Shown here piece after piece: positions 18,844 to 29,631 of a stretch of 64,000 nt of DNA. The notes beneath the pieces are model-generated. The model had not been told where the DNA came from. It did not search any database and saw only the letters and a list, made by a program, of their open reading frames with translations. Both the position numbers and the translations under genes were made by a program. The stretch's first letter is position 1. Each line of letters begins with the position of its first letter. The DNA comes from Sphingomonas sp. PL-96 (GTDB lineage: Bacteria; Pseudomonadota; Alphaproteobacteria; Sphingomonadales; Sphingomonadaceae): the NCBI RefSeq assembly GCF_020707215.1, contig NZ_JAJFET010000005.1:186001-250000 (forward strand). The letters are read 5' to 3'.

Positions 18844-19659
18844 CTACAGCGCGCGCCCGTGGCGCCCCGCCAGGTCCGTCACATACTGCCACGCGACTCG
18901 GCCCGACCGGCTCCCGCGCCGCGTCGCCCAGCCCACTGCCTCGGTCGGATCGAACGGCAGGTCGTGGGTGGCGCAATAGCCGGCGACGATCGCCAGATAC
19001 GCGTCCTGATCGACGACGTGGAACCCCAGGCTCAGCCCGAAGCGGTCCGCAAGCGCCAGACTGTCGTCGATCGAATCGCGCGGGTTGATCGCGCTCGACT
19101 GCTCGGCCAGGTCGCGGGGCATCAGGTGGCGACGGTTGGAGGTCACCACCAGCCGCGCATTGGCCGGCCGCGCTTCCGCGCCGCCCTGCAGCAGCGAACG
19201 CAGCGCGCGCGCCTCGCCCGGATGCTCGAAGCCTAAGTCGTCGAGGAAGATCGCAAAGGCGCGCCCGGCACCGGCGATGGCCGCGAACAGCGCCGGCAGC
19301 GTCTCCAGCCGCGGCGTCACCACCTCGACCAGCGCGAGCGCCGCACCGTCCGCCTGCACCGCGCCCACCGCACTTTTCACCAGCGCCGACTTGCCCGTGC
19401 CCCGTGCACCCCACAGCAGCACATCCTGCGCGGCGATCCCGTCGGCGAGCCGGCGCAGGTTGGCGAGGAACGCGTGCTTCTGCGCCTCCATGCCCGACAG
19501 GAGGTCGAGCGGCAGCGGATCGAACGCCCGCGCCGGCTGGAGCACGGCTCCATCCCACAGATAGGCCGGGTGCGCGAGCGGGTCGGCAGCGGGGGGCGGC
19601 GGCGGCGCCAGCCGCTCCAGCGCAGCCGCGATCCGCGCGAGAGTGTCGAAGGTGGTCAT
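18844..19659 (-). CDS. DUF815 AAA-type ATPase
   Basis: ATPase of 271 residues of the DUF815 family. Walker A is GARGTGKS (about residues 84-91) and Walker B is AIFLDDLGFE. The LVVTSNRRHLMPRD segment resembles a sensor 1 region, and a late TRRGSRSGRVAWQY stretch carries arginines that could act as finger or sensor 2. A Pro-rich linker lies at 18-24. The biological role of the family is not established. It converges on hisF with a 73-base gap. Confidence 0.88.
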   Translation of the reverse strand: MTTFDTLARIAAALERLAPPPPPAADPLAHPAYLWDGAVLQPARAFDPLPLDLLSGMEAQKHAFLANLRRLADGIAAQDVLLWGARGTGKSALVKSAVGAVQADGAALALVEVVTPRLETLPALFAAIAGAGRAFAIFLDDLGFEHPGEARALRSLLQGGAEARPANARLVVTSNRRHLMPRDLAEQSSAINPRDSIDDSLALADRFGLSLGFHVVDQDAYLAIVAGYCATHDLPFDPTEAVGWATRRGSRSGRVAWQYVTDLAGRHGRAL

Positions 19660-19825
19660 GCGGCGGGGTTAGGCGGGTGCGATAGGGTCGCGCAAGCATG
19701 GGTGCTCCGGCGCTGCCATGAAAGATCCCGCAGGCGGCGCCTCGGGCCAGAAGCGCCGCGCGCTGTGGTTCTGCTTGGTCCGGCGAAGACCGGGCTACGC
19801 CGTGGTCGGAAATCCGGACCTGCCC

Positions 19826-20464
19826 TCAATCCGCCGTTCGCGCGACCAGCAGCGTCAGCAATCCGGCAAGCACCGCGGCCAGCCCGATCGCCCGATCCCC
19901 CAGCACCACGAACGCTGCCGCTCCGCCTAGCGTGCCGCCGACGAACCCGCCCCAGAATAGCAGGTCGCGCCACCAGGCGAAGCGCGGTCCCGCGCCCATC
20001 AGCGCGTCGGCCAGCCGCTGGCCAAAGCGCACCAGCGTGCCCGTCATATAGGTCAGCCCCAGCCGCACCTCGCCATCGCGCAGGAACACGGCGTTCTCCG
20101 CGCCCATCGCACCCGCCAGCAGCACCAGCCCGAGCTGCCGCGGCCCTAGCCCCACGCACAATGCGGCAAGCGCCAGCAGCGCCGTGACCAGCAGCATCAC
20201 CGCCTCACGCCCACGCACGCCTGCCGCCCGCGCCGCGATCGCCCCGCCCATCACGCCCGACACGAACCCCAGCAACAGCCCGGCCGCGGTCCAGATCTCC
20301 CCCTCCAGCCCGGCGACGAGCGCGACTCCGAGCCGGGTCGAATTCCCGCTCATGAACGAGGCAAAGAAGCCGGCGAAACTGGAAAAAGCGACGGCGTCGA
20401 CGAAGCCGGCCAACGCTGCGAGCAGCACGGCGACCATCAGCAGGGAAACAGGCATGCGTTGCAT
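19826..20464 (-). CDS. YoaK/DUF1275 family membrane protein
   Basis: Integral membrane protein of 212 residues with about six to seven helices. DUF1275 hallmarks are DAVAFSSFAGFFASFMSGNSTRLG after the first helix and GAENAVFLRDGEVRLGLTYMTGTLVRFGQRLADAL later. The family has no proven function, though a transport role is often suggested. ATG at 20464 is chosen; ATG at 20455 is an alternative with longer spacing from the AAGGGG ribosome site. It diverges from the TRIC-like channel gene 84 bases away. Confidence 0.86.
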   Translation of the reverse strand: MQRMPVSLLMVAVLLAALAGFVDAVAFSSFAGFFASFMSGNSTRLGVALVAGLEGEIWTAAGLLLGFVSGVMGGAIAARAAGVRGREAVMLLVTALLALAALCVGLGPRQLGLVLLAGAMGAENAVFLRDGEVRLGLTYMTGTLVRFGQRLADALMGAGPRFAWWRDLLFWGGFVGGTLGGAAAFVVLGDRAIGLAAVLAGLLTLLVARTAD

Positions 20465-20547
20465 AGCCCCTTGTCCCGCGTTCGGCCGCATCCGCCAACC
20501 CCCATCGGGGTTTCGCGACGGCCGGTGAACCGCTAGCGATCCATGCC

Positions 20548-21177
20548 GTGCCCATCGACGCTCTTGCCCCCGGCCCGCTGCTGCAGCTGCTGAACCTGTT
20601 CGGCATCGCCGTGTTCGCTGCCACCGGCGCGCTGGCCGCGGCACAGCGCGGGCAGACGCTCGTCACCGCTGCCTTTTTCGCCCTGATCACCGGCGTCGGC
20701 GGCGGCACCATCCGCGATCTCCTGATCGGCGCGCCCGTGTTCTGGATCCGCGATGCGCAGACCGCCGCGCTCTGCCTGGGGGCGGCGCTGGTGACCTGGG
20801 TAACGCCGGAGCGCTGGTGGACGCATCGCGCGTTCGAATGGTTCGACGCGGTCGGCCTTGCGATCTACGCGGTCTATGGCGCGGCCAAGTCGCTGAGCTT
20901 CGGCGTGCCACCGGTTCCGGCCGCGGTGATGGGCGTGGTGACGGCCTGTGCCGGCGGCATCCTGCGCGACATGCTGGTCGGCGAGCCCTCGATCCTGATG
21001 CGTCCCGAGCTCTATGTCACCGCGGCTGCGCTCGCCGCAGGCCTTTATGTGCTGCTGATCGCGCTGGGGCTGCCCACGTTCTTGTGCGCCCTGTGCGCAG
21101 CCGGCGCCGGTTTCCTCCTGCGCGCCGCCGCCATCCACTGGAAGCTCGCGCTCCCCGCCTACCGCGGCAAGCGCTGA
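20548..21177 (+). CDS. TRIC-like cation channel family protein (UPF0126)
   Basis: Membrane protein of 209 residues with seven predicted helices and an internal duplication: the first half carries GVGGGTIRDLLIG and the second CAGGILRDMLVGEPS. These Gly-Gly-x-x-Arg-Asp kinks are the signature of UPF0126 proteins, some prokaryotic members of which have been shown to be TRIC-type K+/cation channels; relatives in E. coli (YicG) have been tied to glycine uptake. The start is GTG at 20548. The transported solute is not known here. Confidence 0.88.
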   Translation: MPIDALAPGPLLQLLNLFGIAVFAATGALAAAQRGQTLVTAAFFALITGVGGGTIRDLLIGAPVFWIRDAQTAALCLGAALVTWVTPERWWTHRAFEWFDAVGLAIYAVYGAAKSLSFGVPPVPAAVMGVVTACAGGILRDMLVGEPSILMRPELYVTAAALAAGLYVLLIALGLPTFLCALCAAGAGFLLRAAAIHWKLALPAYRGKR

Positions 21178-21180
21178 GCC

Positions 21181-21756
21181 TCAGGCCCGCACGACCCCGA
21201 CGTCGCGAAACGGCCGCGGCTCGGCCGGCGGCATTGCGGTGTGCGCGAGTCCGCACTGCCACAGGCCGATGTCGATCCACTGGCCCTGCTTGTAGCCGAT
21301 CGAGCGGATCACGCCCGCGCGGCGGAACCCGACCGCCTCGTGCAGCGAGATCGACGGGCCGTTGGGCAGCGCGATCACCCCCATCGCCTGGGCGAAGCCC
21401 TGCGCGCGCAACGTCACGATCAGCGCCTCGTACAACAGCCGCCCGGCGCCCTGGCCATGCGCCCCGCTCGCCAGGTAGATCGTCGTCTCGACCGAGAAGC
21501 GATAGGCGGCACGCGACCGGAACGGCCCGGCATAGGCATAGCCCAGGATCGCGCCCGGCCCGGTCTCGCCCAGCGGATCGGTGCCGGTCGCGACCAGCCA
21601 GGGATAGAGGCCGTCGTGCGCCGCGATGCGCCCGGCCATGTCGGCGGCGCTTGGCGGCTGTTCCTCGAAGCTGATCGTGCTGCCGGTCACATAATCGGCA
21701 TAGATGCTCGCGATCGCCCCGGCATCGTCGGTCGTGGCCGCGCGGATTGCGATCAC
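21181..21756 (-). CDS. GNAT N-acetyltransferase (phosphinothricin/MnaT-like)
   Basis: Acetyl-CoA-dependent acyltransferase of 191 residues. The opening IRAATTDDAGAIASIYADYVTGSTISFEE matches the Pat/MddA group acting on phosphinothricin, methionine sulfone and similar amino acids. The acetyl-CoA motif is the GAHGQGAGRLLYEALI loop, followed by the VIALPNGPSISLHEAVGFRRAG strand. The GTG start at 21756 overlaps the sppA stop (GTGA), so it is probably translated after sppA. The substrate is inferred from family only. Confidence 0.88.
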   Translation of the reverse strand: MIAIRAATTDDAGAIASIYADYVTGSTISFEEQPPSAADMAGRIAAHDGLYPWLVATGTDPLGETGPGAILGYAYAGPFRSRAAYRFSVETTIYLASGAHGQGAGRLLYEALIVTLRAQGFAQAMGVIALPNGPSISLHEAVGFRRAGVIRSIGYKQGQWIDIGLWQCGLAHTAMPPAEPRPFRDVGVVRA

Positions 21757-23651
21757 AGGCCGACCCGCGCCAGCATCAGGTCCATCAGCCGCACGTCCTC
21801 GGCCGCCGGCACCACGGGGCCCAGCGCGGCGCATTCCAGGCAGCGCGCCTGCATCGCCGCGCCGCCCTGCATCAGCCGCCGCGCATCGCCGAGCGCCTCC
21901 GCCAGCAGCGCACGCCGCTCACCCGCCAGGCGCGAGACCACGTCGGTCGACGCTACCCCCACCCGGTCCTCGTCTTCCTCGCCCGTGTTCATCGTCGACA
22001 CCAGCTGCTGGAACGCGCTTGGCTCCTTTTCCAGATATTCGGCATGGACCTTTGCGGGGTCGAGCTTGGCGCGCCGCGCCGCCTCGGCCACGGCGTCGGA
22101 CAGCGTACCGAACCGGTCGACCAGCCCCAGCTGGCGCGCGGTGCCGCCGTCCCAAACCCGGCCCTGGCCGATCTGGTCGACGCGTTCGGGCGTCATCCGC
22201 CGCGCCTGCGACACCAGCCCGATGAAGCGGCGATAGCCGTTCTCGATCGTCGCCTGCACCAGCGCATCGAAGGTGGCGTTGGTGCCGCCCGTCACGTTGG
22301 GCTGCCCGGTCAGCGGCGTCGTCTGAACACCGTCGGTGGTGACGCCGATCTTGGCGAGCGTGTTCTCGAACGTCGGGATCAGGCCGAAGATGCCGATCGA
22401 GCCGGTGATGGTGTTGGGCTCCGCGAACACCACGTCGCCCGGCGTCGATACCCAATAGCCGCCGCTCGCGGCCAGCCCGCCCATCGAGACGACCACCGGC
22501 AGGCCCTTTTGCTTGGCCTGCAGGATCGCCTGGCGCATCTGCTCGGACGCGAGCGCCGAGCCGCCCGGCGAGTCCACGCGCACCACCAGCGCCTTCAGCT
22601 CCTTTTCGGCCAGACCCTTGAGCAGCAGCTTCGACACGGTGTCGCCGCCGGCCTTGCCGGTGCCGGAGTCGCCATCGACGATCTCGCCTGCAATGGTCAG
22701 CACGCCGATCGCGTCGCCGGTCTTGGGAAGCGGGTTCGCCGCGATCCACTTCTTGAGCGAGATCGCCTTGAAGCTGCCCGGCGTCTTGCTCTCGCCGACG
22801 CCGACGCCTTTCAGCTCGGCGACGCGCTTGCCGAACGCCACCCGGTCGCCCAGCCGGTCGACCAGGCCCGCGGCAAGGTTGGCCTTGGCGATGTCGCCGC
22901 CGGCCGCGACCACCAGCCTGTCCGGCTGCGTGACGAACTCGGCGATCTTTGCCTTTGGCCGCGCCTTGGCCACCGCCTCGCGCCACTGGCCGAAGATGGC
23001 GCCATACAGCGCCTGGTTGGCCGCGCGCGCCGGCTCCGACTGGTCGGCGCGGGTATAGGGCTCCACCGCCGACTTGAACTGACCCACGCGATAGACGTGC
23101 GCGTTGACGCCCAGCTTGTCGATCAGCCCCTTGTAATAGAGCTGCGCCCCGCCCGGGCCGGTGAACATCGCACCGCCCATCGGGTTGACCCAGATCTCGC
23201 TGGCGTTGGACGCCACCAGATAGCTGCTGTCGGTATAGCCGGTCGCGTAGGCAAGCACCGGCTTGCCGCTCGCGCGCACCCGGCCCACCGCCGCCGCGAC
23301 TTCGGCCACCACCGCCGGATAGCCGCCGACGAACCGGTCGAGGTCCAGCACCACTGCCGTCACGCGCTTGTCGTCCCGCGCCTTGTCCAGCGCATGGACC
23401 ACGTCGCGCAGGCGATGCTCGCGCGCCACCGTCGCACCGCTCAGCGCGGCAAAGGGATCGACGTCGCTCGGCTGCTCGACCACCGTGCCGTCCAGCGCCA
23501 CCAGCAGCGCACCGGAGTTGATCGCGGGGTTCGGCTTGGCGGCAAGCGCTGCGAACAGCACTCCAAAGAACAGCAGCATCGCCAGCAGGACGAGGCCGTC
23601 CTTCACCGCGACCAGCACTTTCCAGGCACCCCGAACCAGTCTCACGCGCAT
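21753..23651 (-). CDS. sppA: Signal peptide peptidase SppA, 67-kDa type
   Basis: Inner-membrane serine protease degrading cleaved signal peptides. The 632-residue protein has one N-terminal membrane helix (about 18-38) and two tandem S49 domains. By comparison with E. coli SppA the catalytic dyad is K193 ([10 protein letters not shown], first half) and S396 ([10 protein letters not shown], second half). The SPGGS motif near 361-365 is conserved but not the nucleophile. Length and architecture are normal for the long form. The start region faces the groES promoter. Confidence 0.95.
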   Translation of the reverse strand: MRVRLVRGAWKVLVAVKDGLVLLAMLLFFGVLFAALAAKPNPAINSGALLVALDGTVVEQPSDVDPFAALSGATVAREHRLRDVVHALDKARDDKRVTAVVLDLDRFVGGYPAVVAEVAAAVGRVRASGKPVLAYATGYTDSSYLVASNASEIWVNPMGGAMFTGPGGAQLYYKGLIDKLGVNAHVYRVGQFKSAVEPYTRADQSEPARAANQALYGAIFGQWREAVAKARPKAKIAEFVTQPDRLVVAAGGDIAKANLAAGLVDRLGDRVAFGKRVAELKGVGVGESKTPGSFKAISLKKWIAANPLPKTGDAIGVLTIAGEIVDGDSGTGKAGGDTVSKLLLKGLAEKELKALVVRVDSPGGSALASEQMRQAILQAKQKGLPVVVSMGGLAASGGYWVSTPGDVVFAEPNTITGSIGIFGLIPTFENTLAKIGVTTDGVQTTPLTGQPNVTGGTNATFDALVQATIENGYRRFIGLVSQARRMTPERVDQIGQGRVWDGGTARQLGLVDRFGTLSDAVAEAARRAKLDPAKVHAEYLEKEPSAFQQLVSTMNTGEEDEDRVGVASTDVVSRLAGERRALLAEALGDARRLMQGGAAMQARCLECAALGPVVPAAEDVRLMDLMLARVGL

Positions 23652-23809
23652 TTCCTCTGTTGAGTGTCGTTGGTGCTAAAGCAGCGTCAGAGGCGAGTAA
23701 ACCGCGCTTCCCAAGGGCTTGGCGCGTGTGCCCGTCCGGTGCCGCATCGCGCCCCCACGCGTTTCCGCCACGCCTCGTCGGCCGACGCGTTTTTCCGTCC
23801 GCCAACCCG

Positions 23810-23838
23810 TTGACGATGCCTCAGGCCAACCGCATATG
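23810..23838 (+). promoter_or_regulatory. Sigma70-like promoter for groESL
   Basis: TTGACG (23810-23815) and CATATG (23833-23838) are separated by exactly 17 bases, which predicts a transcription start near 23845, at the edge of the CIRCE element. The -10 match is imperfect (3 of 6). Confidence 0.55.
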
Positions 23839-23846
23839 TCCGCTGC

Positions 23847-23871
23847 TGGCACTCGCCGGGGGTGAGTGCCA
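23847..23871 (+). promoter_or_regulatory. CIRCE-type HrcA operator upstream of groES
   Basis: Arms TGGCACTC (23847-23854) and GAGTGCCA (23864-23871) are separated by 9 bases, matching the CIRCE layout TTAGCACTC-N9-GAGTGCTAA with the A/T at the arm ends changed to G/C. It lies 31 bases before the groES start and over the predicted transcription start, as expected for HrcA repression. The hrcA gene is not in the window. Confidence 0.88.
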
Positions 23872-23902
23872 AAAACCAGTTTTTGCAGAAAGGAAAGCGC
23901 GC

Positions 23903-24190
23903 ATGAACTTTCGTCCGCTGCACGATCGTGTGCTCGTTCGCCGCGTCGAAGCCGAGGAAAAGACCGCTGGCGGGATCATCATCCCGGACACGGCCAAGGA
24001 AAAGCCGCAGGAGGGCGAGGTTGTCGCCGCCGGCACCGGCACCAAGTCGGAAGACGGCAAGGTCACCCCGCTCGACGTCAAGGCCGGCGACCGCATCCTG
24101 TTCGGCAAGTGGTCGGGCACCGAGGTCAAGGTGAATGGCGAAGACCTGCTCATCATGAAGGAATCCGACATCCTGGGGATCGTCGGCTGA
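23903..24190 (+). CDS. groES: Co-chaperonin GroES
   Basis: Forms the heptameric lid on GroEL. The 95-residue protein has the usual [12 protein letters not shown] opening, the mobile loop [19 protein letters not shown] that binds GroEL, and the [23 protein letters not shown] end. ATG at 23903 follows an AAAGGAAAG ribosome site. It is under the CIRCE element and leads a groES-groEL operon with a 107-base spacer. Confidence 0.98.
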   Translation: MNFRPLHDRVLVRRVEAEEKTAGGIIIPDTAKEKPQEGEVVAAGTGTKSEDGKVTPLDVKAGDRILFGKWSGTEVKVNGEDLLIMKESDILGIVG

Positions 24191-24198
24191 TTTCCTGA

Positions 24199-25935
<1,737 letters not shown>

Positions 25936-25946
25936 TCCGGCTGCGG

Positions 25947-25972
25947 CCCGGGCCAGCTTGTGCTGGCCCGGG
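25947..25972 (+). terminator. Strong hairpin after groEL (no U-tract)
   Basis: Perfect 11-bp stem (CCCGGGCCAGC with its complement) and a 4-base loop lie 12 bases past the groEL stop. There is no T-run, so it may protect the 3' end; the hairpin at 26062 probably does the terminating. Confidence 0.6.
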
Positions 25973-26061
25973 TCCCGCACCGGATCGGCCGGCGGACTTC
26001 GGCCCGCCCGAAGTCCGTCCGACGTCCAGCACCGGCTCTGCCGGTGCCGACCCAAGGAAAT

Positions 26062-26098
26062 GGGGCCGGAGGGGAAACCTTCCGGCCCCTTTCTTTTT
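26062..26098 (+). terminator. Rho-independent terminator of groESL
   Basis: Stem GGGGCCGGA (26062-26070) with TCCGGCCCC (26081-26089) and a 10-base loop, followed directly by TTTCTTTTT. The shape is textbook for the plus strand. Confidence 0.88.
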
Positions 26099-26175
26099 GG
26101 CCCTTTCTTTCGGCCCCGGGACTGACGATGTTCGGCGCCAAGCGTCGTCCGACGCAGCCATCCACGGGAATCCGC

Positions 26176-28050
26176 ATGACCGATCTCAGCCGCCGCGAAG
26201 CGCTCGCCACCTCTGCGCTTGCAGGACTTGCCGCCGCCGCCCCCGCCTGGGCGCAGCAGGGCGCCACACCCGCTCCCGGCGCCACCGCCGCCGCCTGGGA
26301 CCTGACCGAGCTCTACCCCAATGACGCCGCCTGGGACGCCGCCCGCGTCAAGGCGCTTGCCGATGCCAAGGCGCTCGCCCAGTGGAAGGGGCGGCTCGGC
26401 GAAAGCGCCGACGTGCTGGCCCAGGCCTTGTCGGCCCAGTCCGACGTCGGCCGCACTGTGTCGCGCCTCTACACCTATATCAGCCTGAAGGCCGACGAAG
26501 ACGTTCGCGTCGCCGCCAACCAGGAACGCCGCGCCCAGGCCACCGACCTGTGGGTGGCACTCGGCGAGGCGACCGCCTGGACCGGCCCCGAGCTGATCGC
26601 GCTCGGCCGCCCGAAGATCGAGGCGTTCACTGCCCAGAACGCGACGCTGCGCACCCGCTTCGGCATGGCGCTCAAGAACGTCCTGCGCCAGGCCGAGCAC
26701 ACGCTGAGTCCAGAGGGCGAGGCGCTGCTCGCCAGCGCCGGCGCCGCGCTGTCGGGTCCGGGCGAGACGGCCGAGCAGCTGCGCTCCTCGGACATGCCGC
26801 GCCCGACCGTGCAGCTTTCGACCGGCAAGTCGGTGCGGCTCGACGACCAGGGCTATTCGCTCAACCGCGACGCCCCCAACCGCGCCGACCGCAAGCAGGT
26901 GTTCGACGCCTTCTGGAAGAGCTACGACGCCTTCGAAAGCTCGCTCGGTTCTGCGTACGTCGCCAAGATCAAGGGCGACATCTTCAACGCCCGCGCCCGC
27001 AAATACCCGAGCTCGCTGGCAGCCGCGGTATCGGGCGGCAACATCCCCGAGGGGGTGTACCGCACGCTGGTGCAGGAGACCAACGCCGGCCTGCCGCAGC
27101 TCCACCGCTATTTCGAGCTGCGCCGCCGCATGCTCAAGCTGCCCGACATGGCGTACTACGACATCTACCCGCCGCTGGTGTCGCTCGACCGCCGCTTCAC
27201 CCTGTCGGAGATGCGCACGCTGACGCTGGAGGCGACCAAGCCGCTCGGGCCTGAATACGCCAAGCTGATCGCGCAAGGCACCGCGGCGCGCTGGATGGAT
27301 CCCTTCCCGCGCACCGGCAAGCGTTCGGGCGCGTACATGAACCCCGGCGCTTACGACGTGCACCCCTATCTGCTCCTCAACCTCGGCGAGAATTACGAGG
27401 GGCTGTCGACCTATGCGCACGAATGGGGCCATGCGATCCACTCGCTGCTCGCCAACCGCGCGCAGCCTTATGACATGGCCGACTATCCGATCTTCCTCGC
27501 AGAGATCGCCTCGACCGCGAACGAGGCGCTGCTGGTCGACATGATGCTCAAGCGCGCCAAGACCCGCGAGGAGAAGCTCTTCTACCTCGGCCAGCGCATG
27601 GAGAGCATTCGCGGCACCTTCTTCCGTCAGGCAATGTTCGCCGAGTTCGAGCTGGAGGCGCACGAGCTGGCCGAGAAGAGCGAGGGCGTGTCGGGCGCGC
27701 GCTTCACCGCGCTCTACCTCGACCTGCTCAAGCGCTACCACGGCCCCAAGGTCGCGATCGACCCGGCCTATGCGATCGAGTGGGCGTACATCCCCCACTT
27801 CTATTCCAACTTCTACGTCTATCAGTACGCCACCTCGATCACCGCGGCCGAGTATTTCGCCCGCTCGGTGCTCACCGGCGGCACCGCCGAGCGCGACCGC
27901 TATCTGACGGTGCTGAAGGCGGGCGGCTCGGACTATCCGATCGATATCCTGAAGCGCGCCGGCCTCGATATGACGAGCCCGGAGCCGTACCGCCAGCTGG
28001 TCCAGAGCTTCAAGGAAACGCTCGACCAGGCCGAAGCGCTGCTGGCCTGA
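26176..28050 (+). CDS. pepF: M3-family oligoendopeptidase F-like metallopeptidase, Tat-exported
   Basis: Zinc oligopeptidase of 624 residues. The zinc site is H415, E416 and H419 in HEWGHAIHS, with the downstream ligand E443 in FLAEIASTANE; the C-terminal FYVYQYATSITAAEYF region is typical of oligoendopeptidase F. The N-terminus SRREALATSALAGLAAAAPAWAQ looks like a twin-arginine signal, so unlike most PepF proteins it is probably exported. ATG at 26176 begins the signal; an upstream ATG at 26128 would put the twin arginines too far in. It follows the groESL terminator and is an independent unit. Confidence 0.92.
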   Translation: MTDLSRREALATSALAGLAAAAPAWAQQGATPAPGATAAAWDLTELYPNDAAWDAARVKALADAKALAQWKGRLGESADVLAQALSAQSDVGRTVSRLYTYISLKADEDVRVAANQERRAQATDLWVALGEATAWTGPELIALGRPKIEAFTAQNATLRTRFGMALKNVLRQAEHTLSPEGEALLASAGAALSGPGETAEQLRSSDMPRPTVQLSTGKSVRLDDQGYSLNRDAPNRADRKQVFDAFWKSYDAFESSLGSAYVAKIKGDIFNARARKYPSSLAAAVSGGNIPEGVYRTLVQETNAGLPQLHRYFELRRRMLKLPDMAYYDIYPPLVSLDRRFTLSEMRTLTLEATKPLGPEYAKLIAQGTAARWMDPFPRTGKRSGAYMNPGAYDVHPYLLLNLGENYEGLSTYAHEWGHAIHSLLANRAQPYDMADYPIFLAEIASTANEALLVDMMLKRAKTREEKLFYLGQRMESIRGTFFRQAMFAEFELEAHELAEKSEGVSGARFTALYLDLLKRYHGPKVAIDPAYAIEWAYIPHFYSNFYVYQYATSITAAEYFARSVLTGGTAERDRYLTVLKAGGSDYPIDILKRAGLDMTSPEPYRQLVQSFKETLDQAEALLA

Positions 28051-28055
28051 GCCAA

Positions 28056-28083
28056 GCAGGGAGGGCCACGCGGCCCTCCCTGC
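28056..28083 (+). terminator. Hairpin downstream of pepF
   Basis: Perfect 12-bp stem (GCAGGGAGGGCC with its complement) and 4-base ACGC loop start 5 bases past the pepF stop. No T-run follows, so it is a likely but not canonical terminator. Confidence 0.6.
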
Positions 28084-28186
28084 CACCTCCTCCCGCATCT
28101 CAGCCGCTCCTACGCGCCCCTCCCCTTCCTCTGCGGCAGACCGCAGGCGGAGAGACAAAGGTCGAGATTGGGTGGGAAGCGGCCGT

Positions 28187-28447
28187 TCAGTTGAACCAGC
28201 GATCGTGCATATAGCCCAGAAAGGATTTGTCTCCCACCGGGTGCCCGGACGCTGAGCCGATCACCGAGTCCACGCCGCACAGGGGACAAAGAGCTGTTCC
28301 GCCATCATCCACCCACGCATCAATACTGGCGGCCGTGAAGGTCGCGTGGCAGTAGAAGCAGCCGCAAACATCACTTCGCCCCAGCTCCGCCCGGTGGTTG
28401 CTTGAATGGCGGTGAGCCGCATCCAACGCCTGCGGATCATATTCCAT
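28187..28447 (-). CDS. Small zinc-ribbon-like cytoplasmic protein
   Basis: Protein of 86 residues belonging to a conserved uncharacterised family that I know only as 'cytoplasmic protein'. Two cysteine pairs, C28/C30/C33 (CGCFYCHATF) and C54/C57 (CPLCGVDSVIGSASG), would form a zinc ribbon. The opening is DPQALDAAHRHSSNHRAEL, also conserved. ATG at 28447 gives the family's usual start; a TTG at 28558 would add a poorly conserved extension. G+C is visibly lower than in surrounding genes, which together with the neighbours hints at acquisition. The function is unknown. Confidence 0.75.
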   Translation of the reverse strand: MEYDPQALDAAHRHSSNHRAELGRSDVCGCFYCHATFTAASIDAWVDDGGTALCPLCGVDSVIGSASGHPVGDKSFLGYMHDRWFN

Positions 28448-28490
28448 CAGGTCAGCATCGACGCACTCGGGAATGTCCGCAAGTGGGTGG

Positions 28491-28829
28491 TTAGCTGCTG
28501 TACTGGAGAAGGCTCTCTCGCCGCCTCCACTCAACGAAAACAACGGTCGAAATCGCAACGAGGCAGAACACGCGCCAGTTGCTGGTGACTTCTACAAATA
28601 ACAGAACAGGGGGTGCGAAACATGCCACCGATAGGGCGCCCGTTTCGGTCGGCCACCCGCTTTTCTGAGCAACTAACCAAAGTCCAGCCAACAAGCCCAG
28701 AACTGCGAGAGCGAAATAGCAGGCCGCGTAAGCGACGGCTGACACGTTGAAGTACCGAAGGCCCGCGCAGGCGAGACCGAGGGTTCCGATTACTGACCAT
28801 AGGTGGCGCGGCGGCGATCGCTTGATCAT
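28491..28829 (-). CDS. Hypothetical small membrane protein
   Basis: Protein of 112 residues, not recognised. It has four hydrophobic segments (about 11-26, 29-51, 63-83 and 88-102) and a basic start (MIKRSPPRHLW) and Arg/Glu end, consistent with an inner-membrane protein. The ribosome site is weak and no family is seen. It lies 43 bases upstream of the zinc-ribbon gene on the same strand and shares its lower G+C. Confidence 0.5.
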   Translation of the reverse strand: MIKRSPPRHLWSVIGTLGLACAGLRYFNVSAVAYAACYFALAVLGLLAGLWLVAQKSGWPTETGALSVACFAPPVLLFVEVTSNWRVFCLVAISTVVFVEWRRRESLLQYSS

Positions 28830-28945
28830 AGAGACAGGATAGCCGCCAGCCGTACGTCCGCAAGCGGGCGTTAGCGGACGCTGCTCCATATACGTACTCG
28901 CCCGCCGAAGCCGCAGGCGGACCACTCGGCCCCGCAGGTGGAGCG

Positions 28946-29497
28946 TCAGACCGCGTTTGCTGAAGCCGCGGTGTCGTTCTGCCGTTTCGCGATCTCGTCC
29001 AGCACCGCTTCGGGGGCGACATCGAGTTTGATCTCGTCGATCTCCTCACCACCCACTTCGACGCCGAGCTTCTTGGCGATCGCGTCCACCAGCACGGCGA
29101 GCTTCGTCACCTCGTGCTCCGCGAGTAGACCGATGTGAAGGTCCAGGTCGGCGCGCCGATCGGCAGCAGCGGCCATTCGGTTCTGGCTGATGAGCACAAA
29201 GGTGGACAGGAAGATCGCCTCTACCGACGCTTCTGACGCCAGGATGACAAAGCTGGGATCAAACGGCGTCGCGCCGGGGATGAGCCCGAGGTTCACCACG
29301 ACCCAGCCTCCATACACCACCAGGTGCAGATAGACGAACGTCATGCTGCCGGTGAAGCGGGTGATCGCCGCCGCGATCCGGTCTTGGAGCGACGCATCCG
29401 CCGCCTCTTAGGCCCGCCGGCTCTCCAGAACCTGGATGTTGCGCGTGAGCGCTTCACTGAGCTTCCGCGGACCGGGTGGAGGAACGGTGGTCGTCAT
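28946..29497 (-). pseudogene. DUF1003 membrane protein interrupted by an in-frame stop
   Basis: The full frame would be about 183 residues, the usual DUF1003 length. From ATG 29497 it reads a normal N-terminus (LTRNIQVLESRRA), then a TAA at 29408-29410, then continues in the same frame with SLQDRIAAAITRFTGSMTFVYLHLVVYGGWV, the conserved DUF1003 core with two membrane helices (about 55-73 and 85-103 of the full frame). No frameshift is needed. The part after the stop could be made from an internal ATG at 29344, giving 132 residues that lack the DRIAxxIT helix. A nonsense mutation or a sequencing error are the simplest explanations. The C-terminal part is acidic and Lys/Glu-rich. Confidence 0.75.
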
Positions 29498-29631
29498 CGG
29501 CAGGCACGCCCTTTCCCAGAGTGGGCCTCAACGCACGTCCCTGGCCTTTCGACCAATCCGGTTTCGCGGCGGCTTCAGTATCGACGTGGGCCGACGGGCG
29601 GCACGCCCGCCGCCCGCGCCTTGGATACCCC

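Noticed and set aside
19718..19930. A 70-codon plus-strand frame before the YoaK gene
   Set aside because: It overlaps the 3' end of YoaK antisense, has no ribosome site and no family match.
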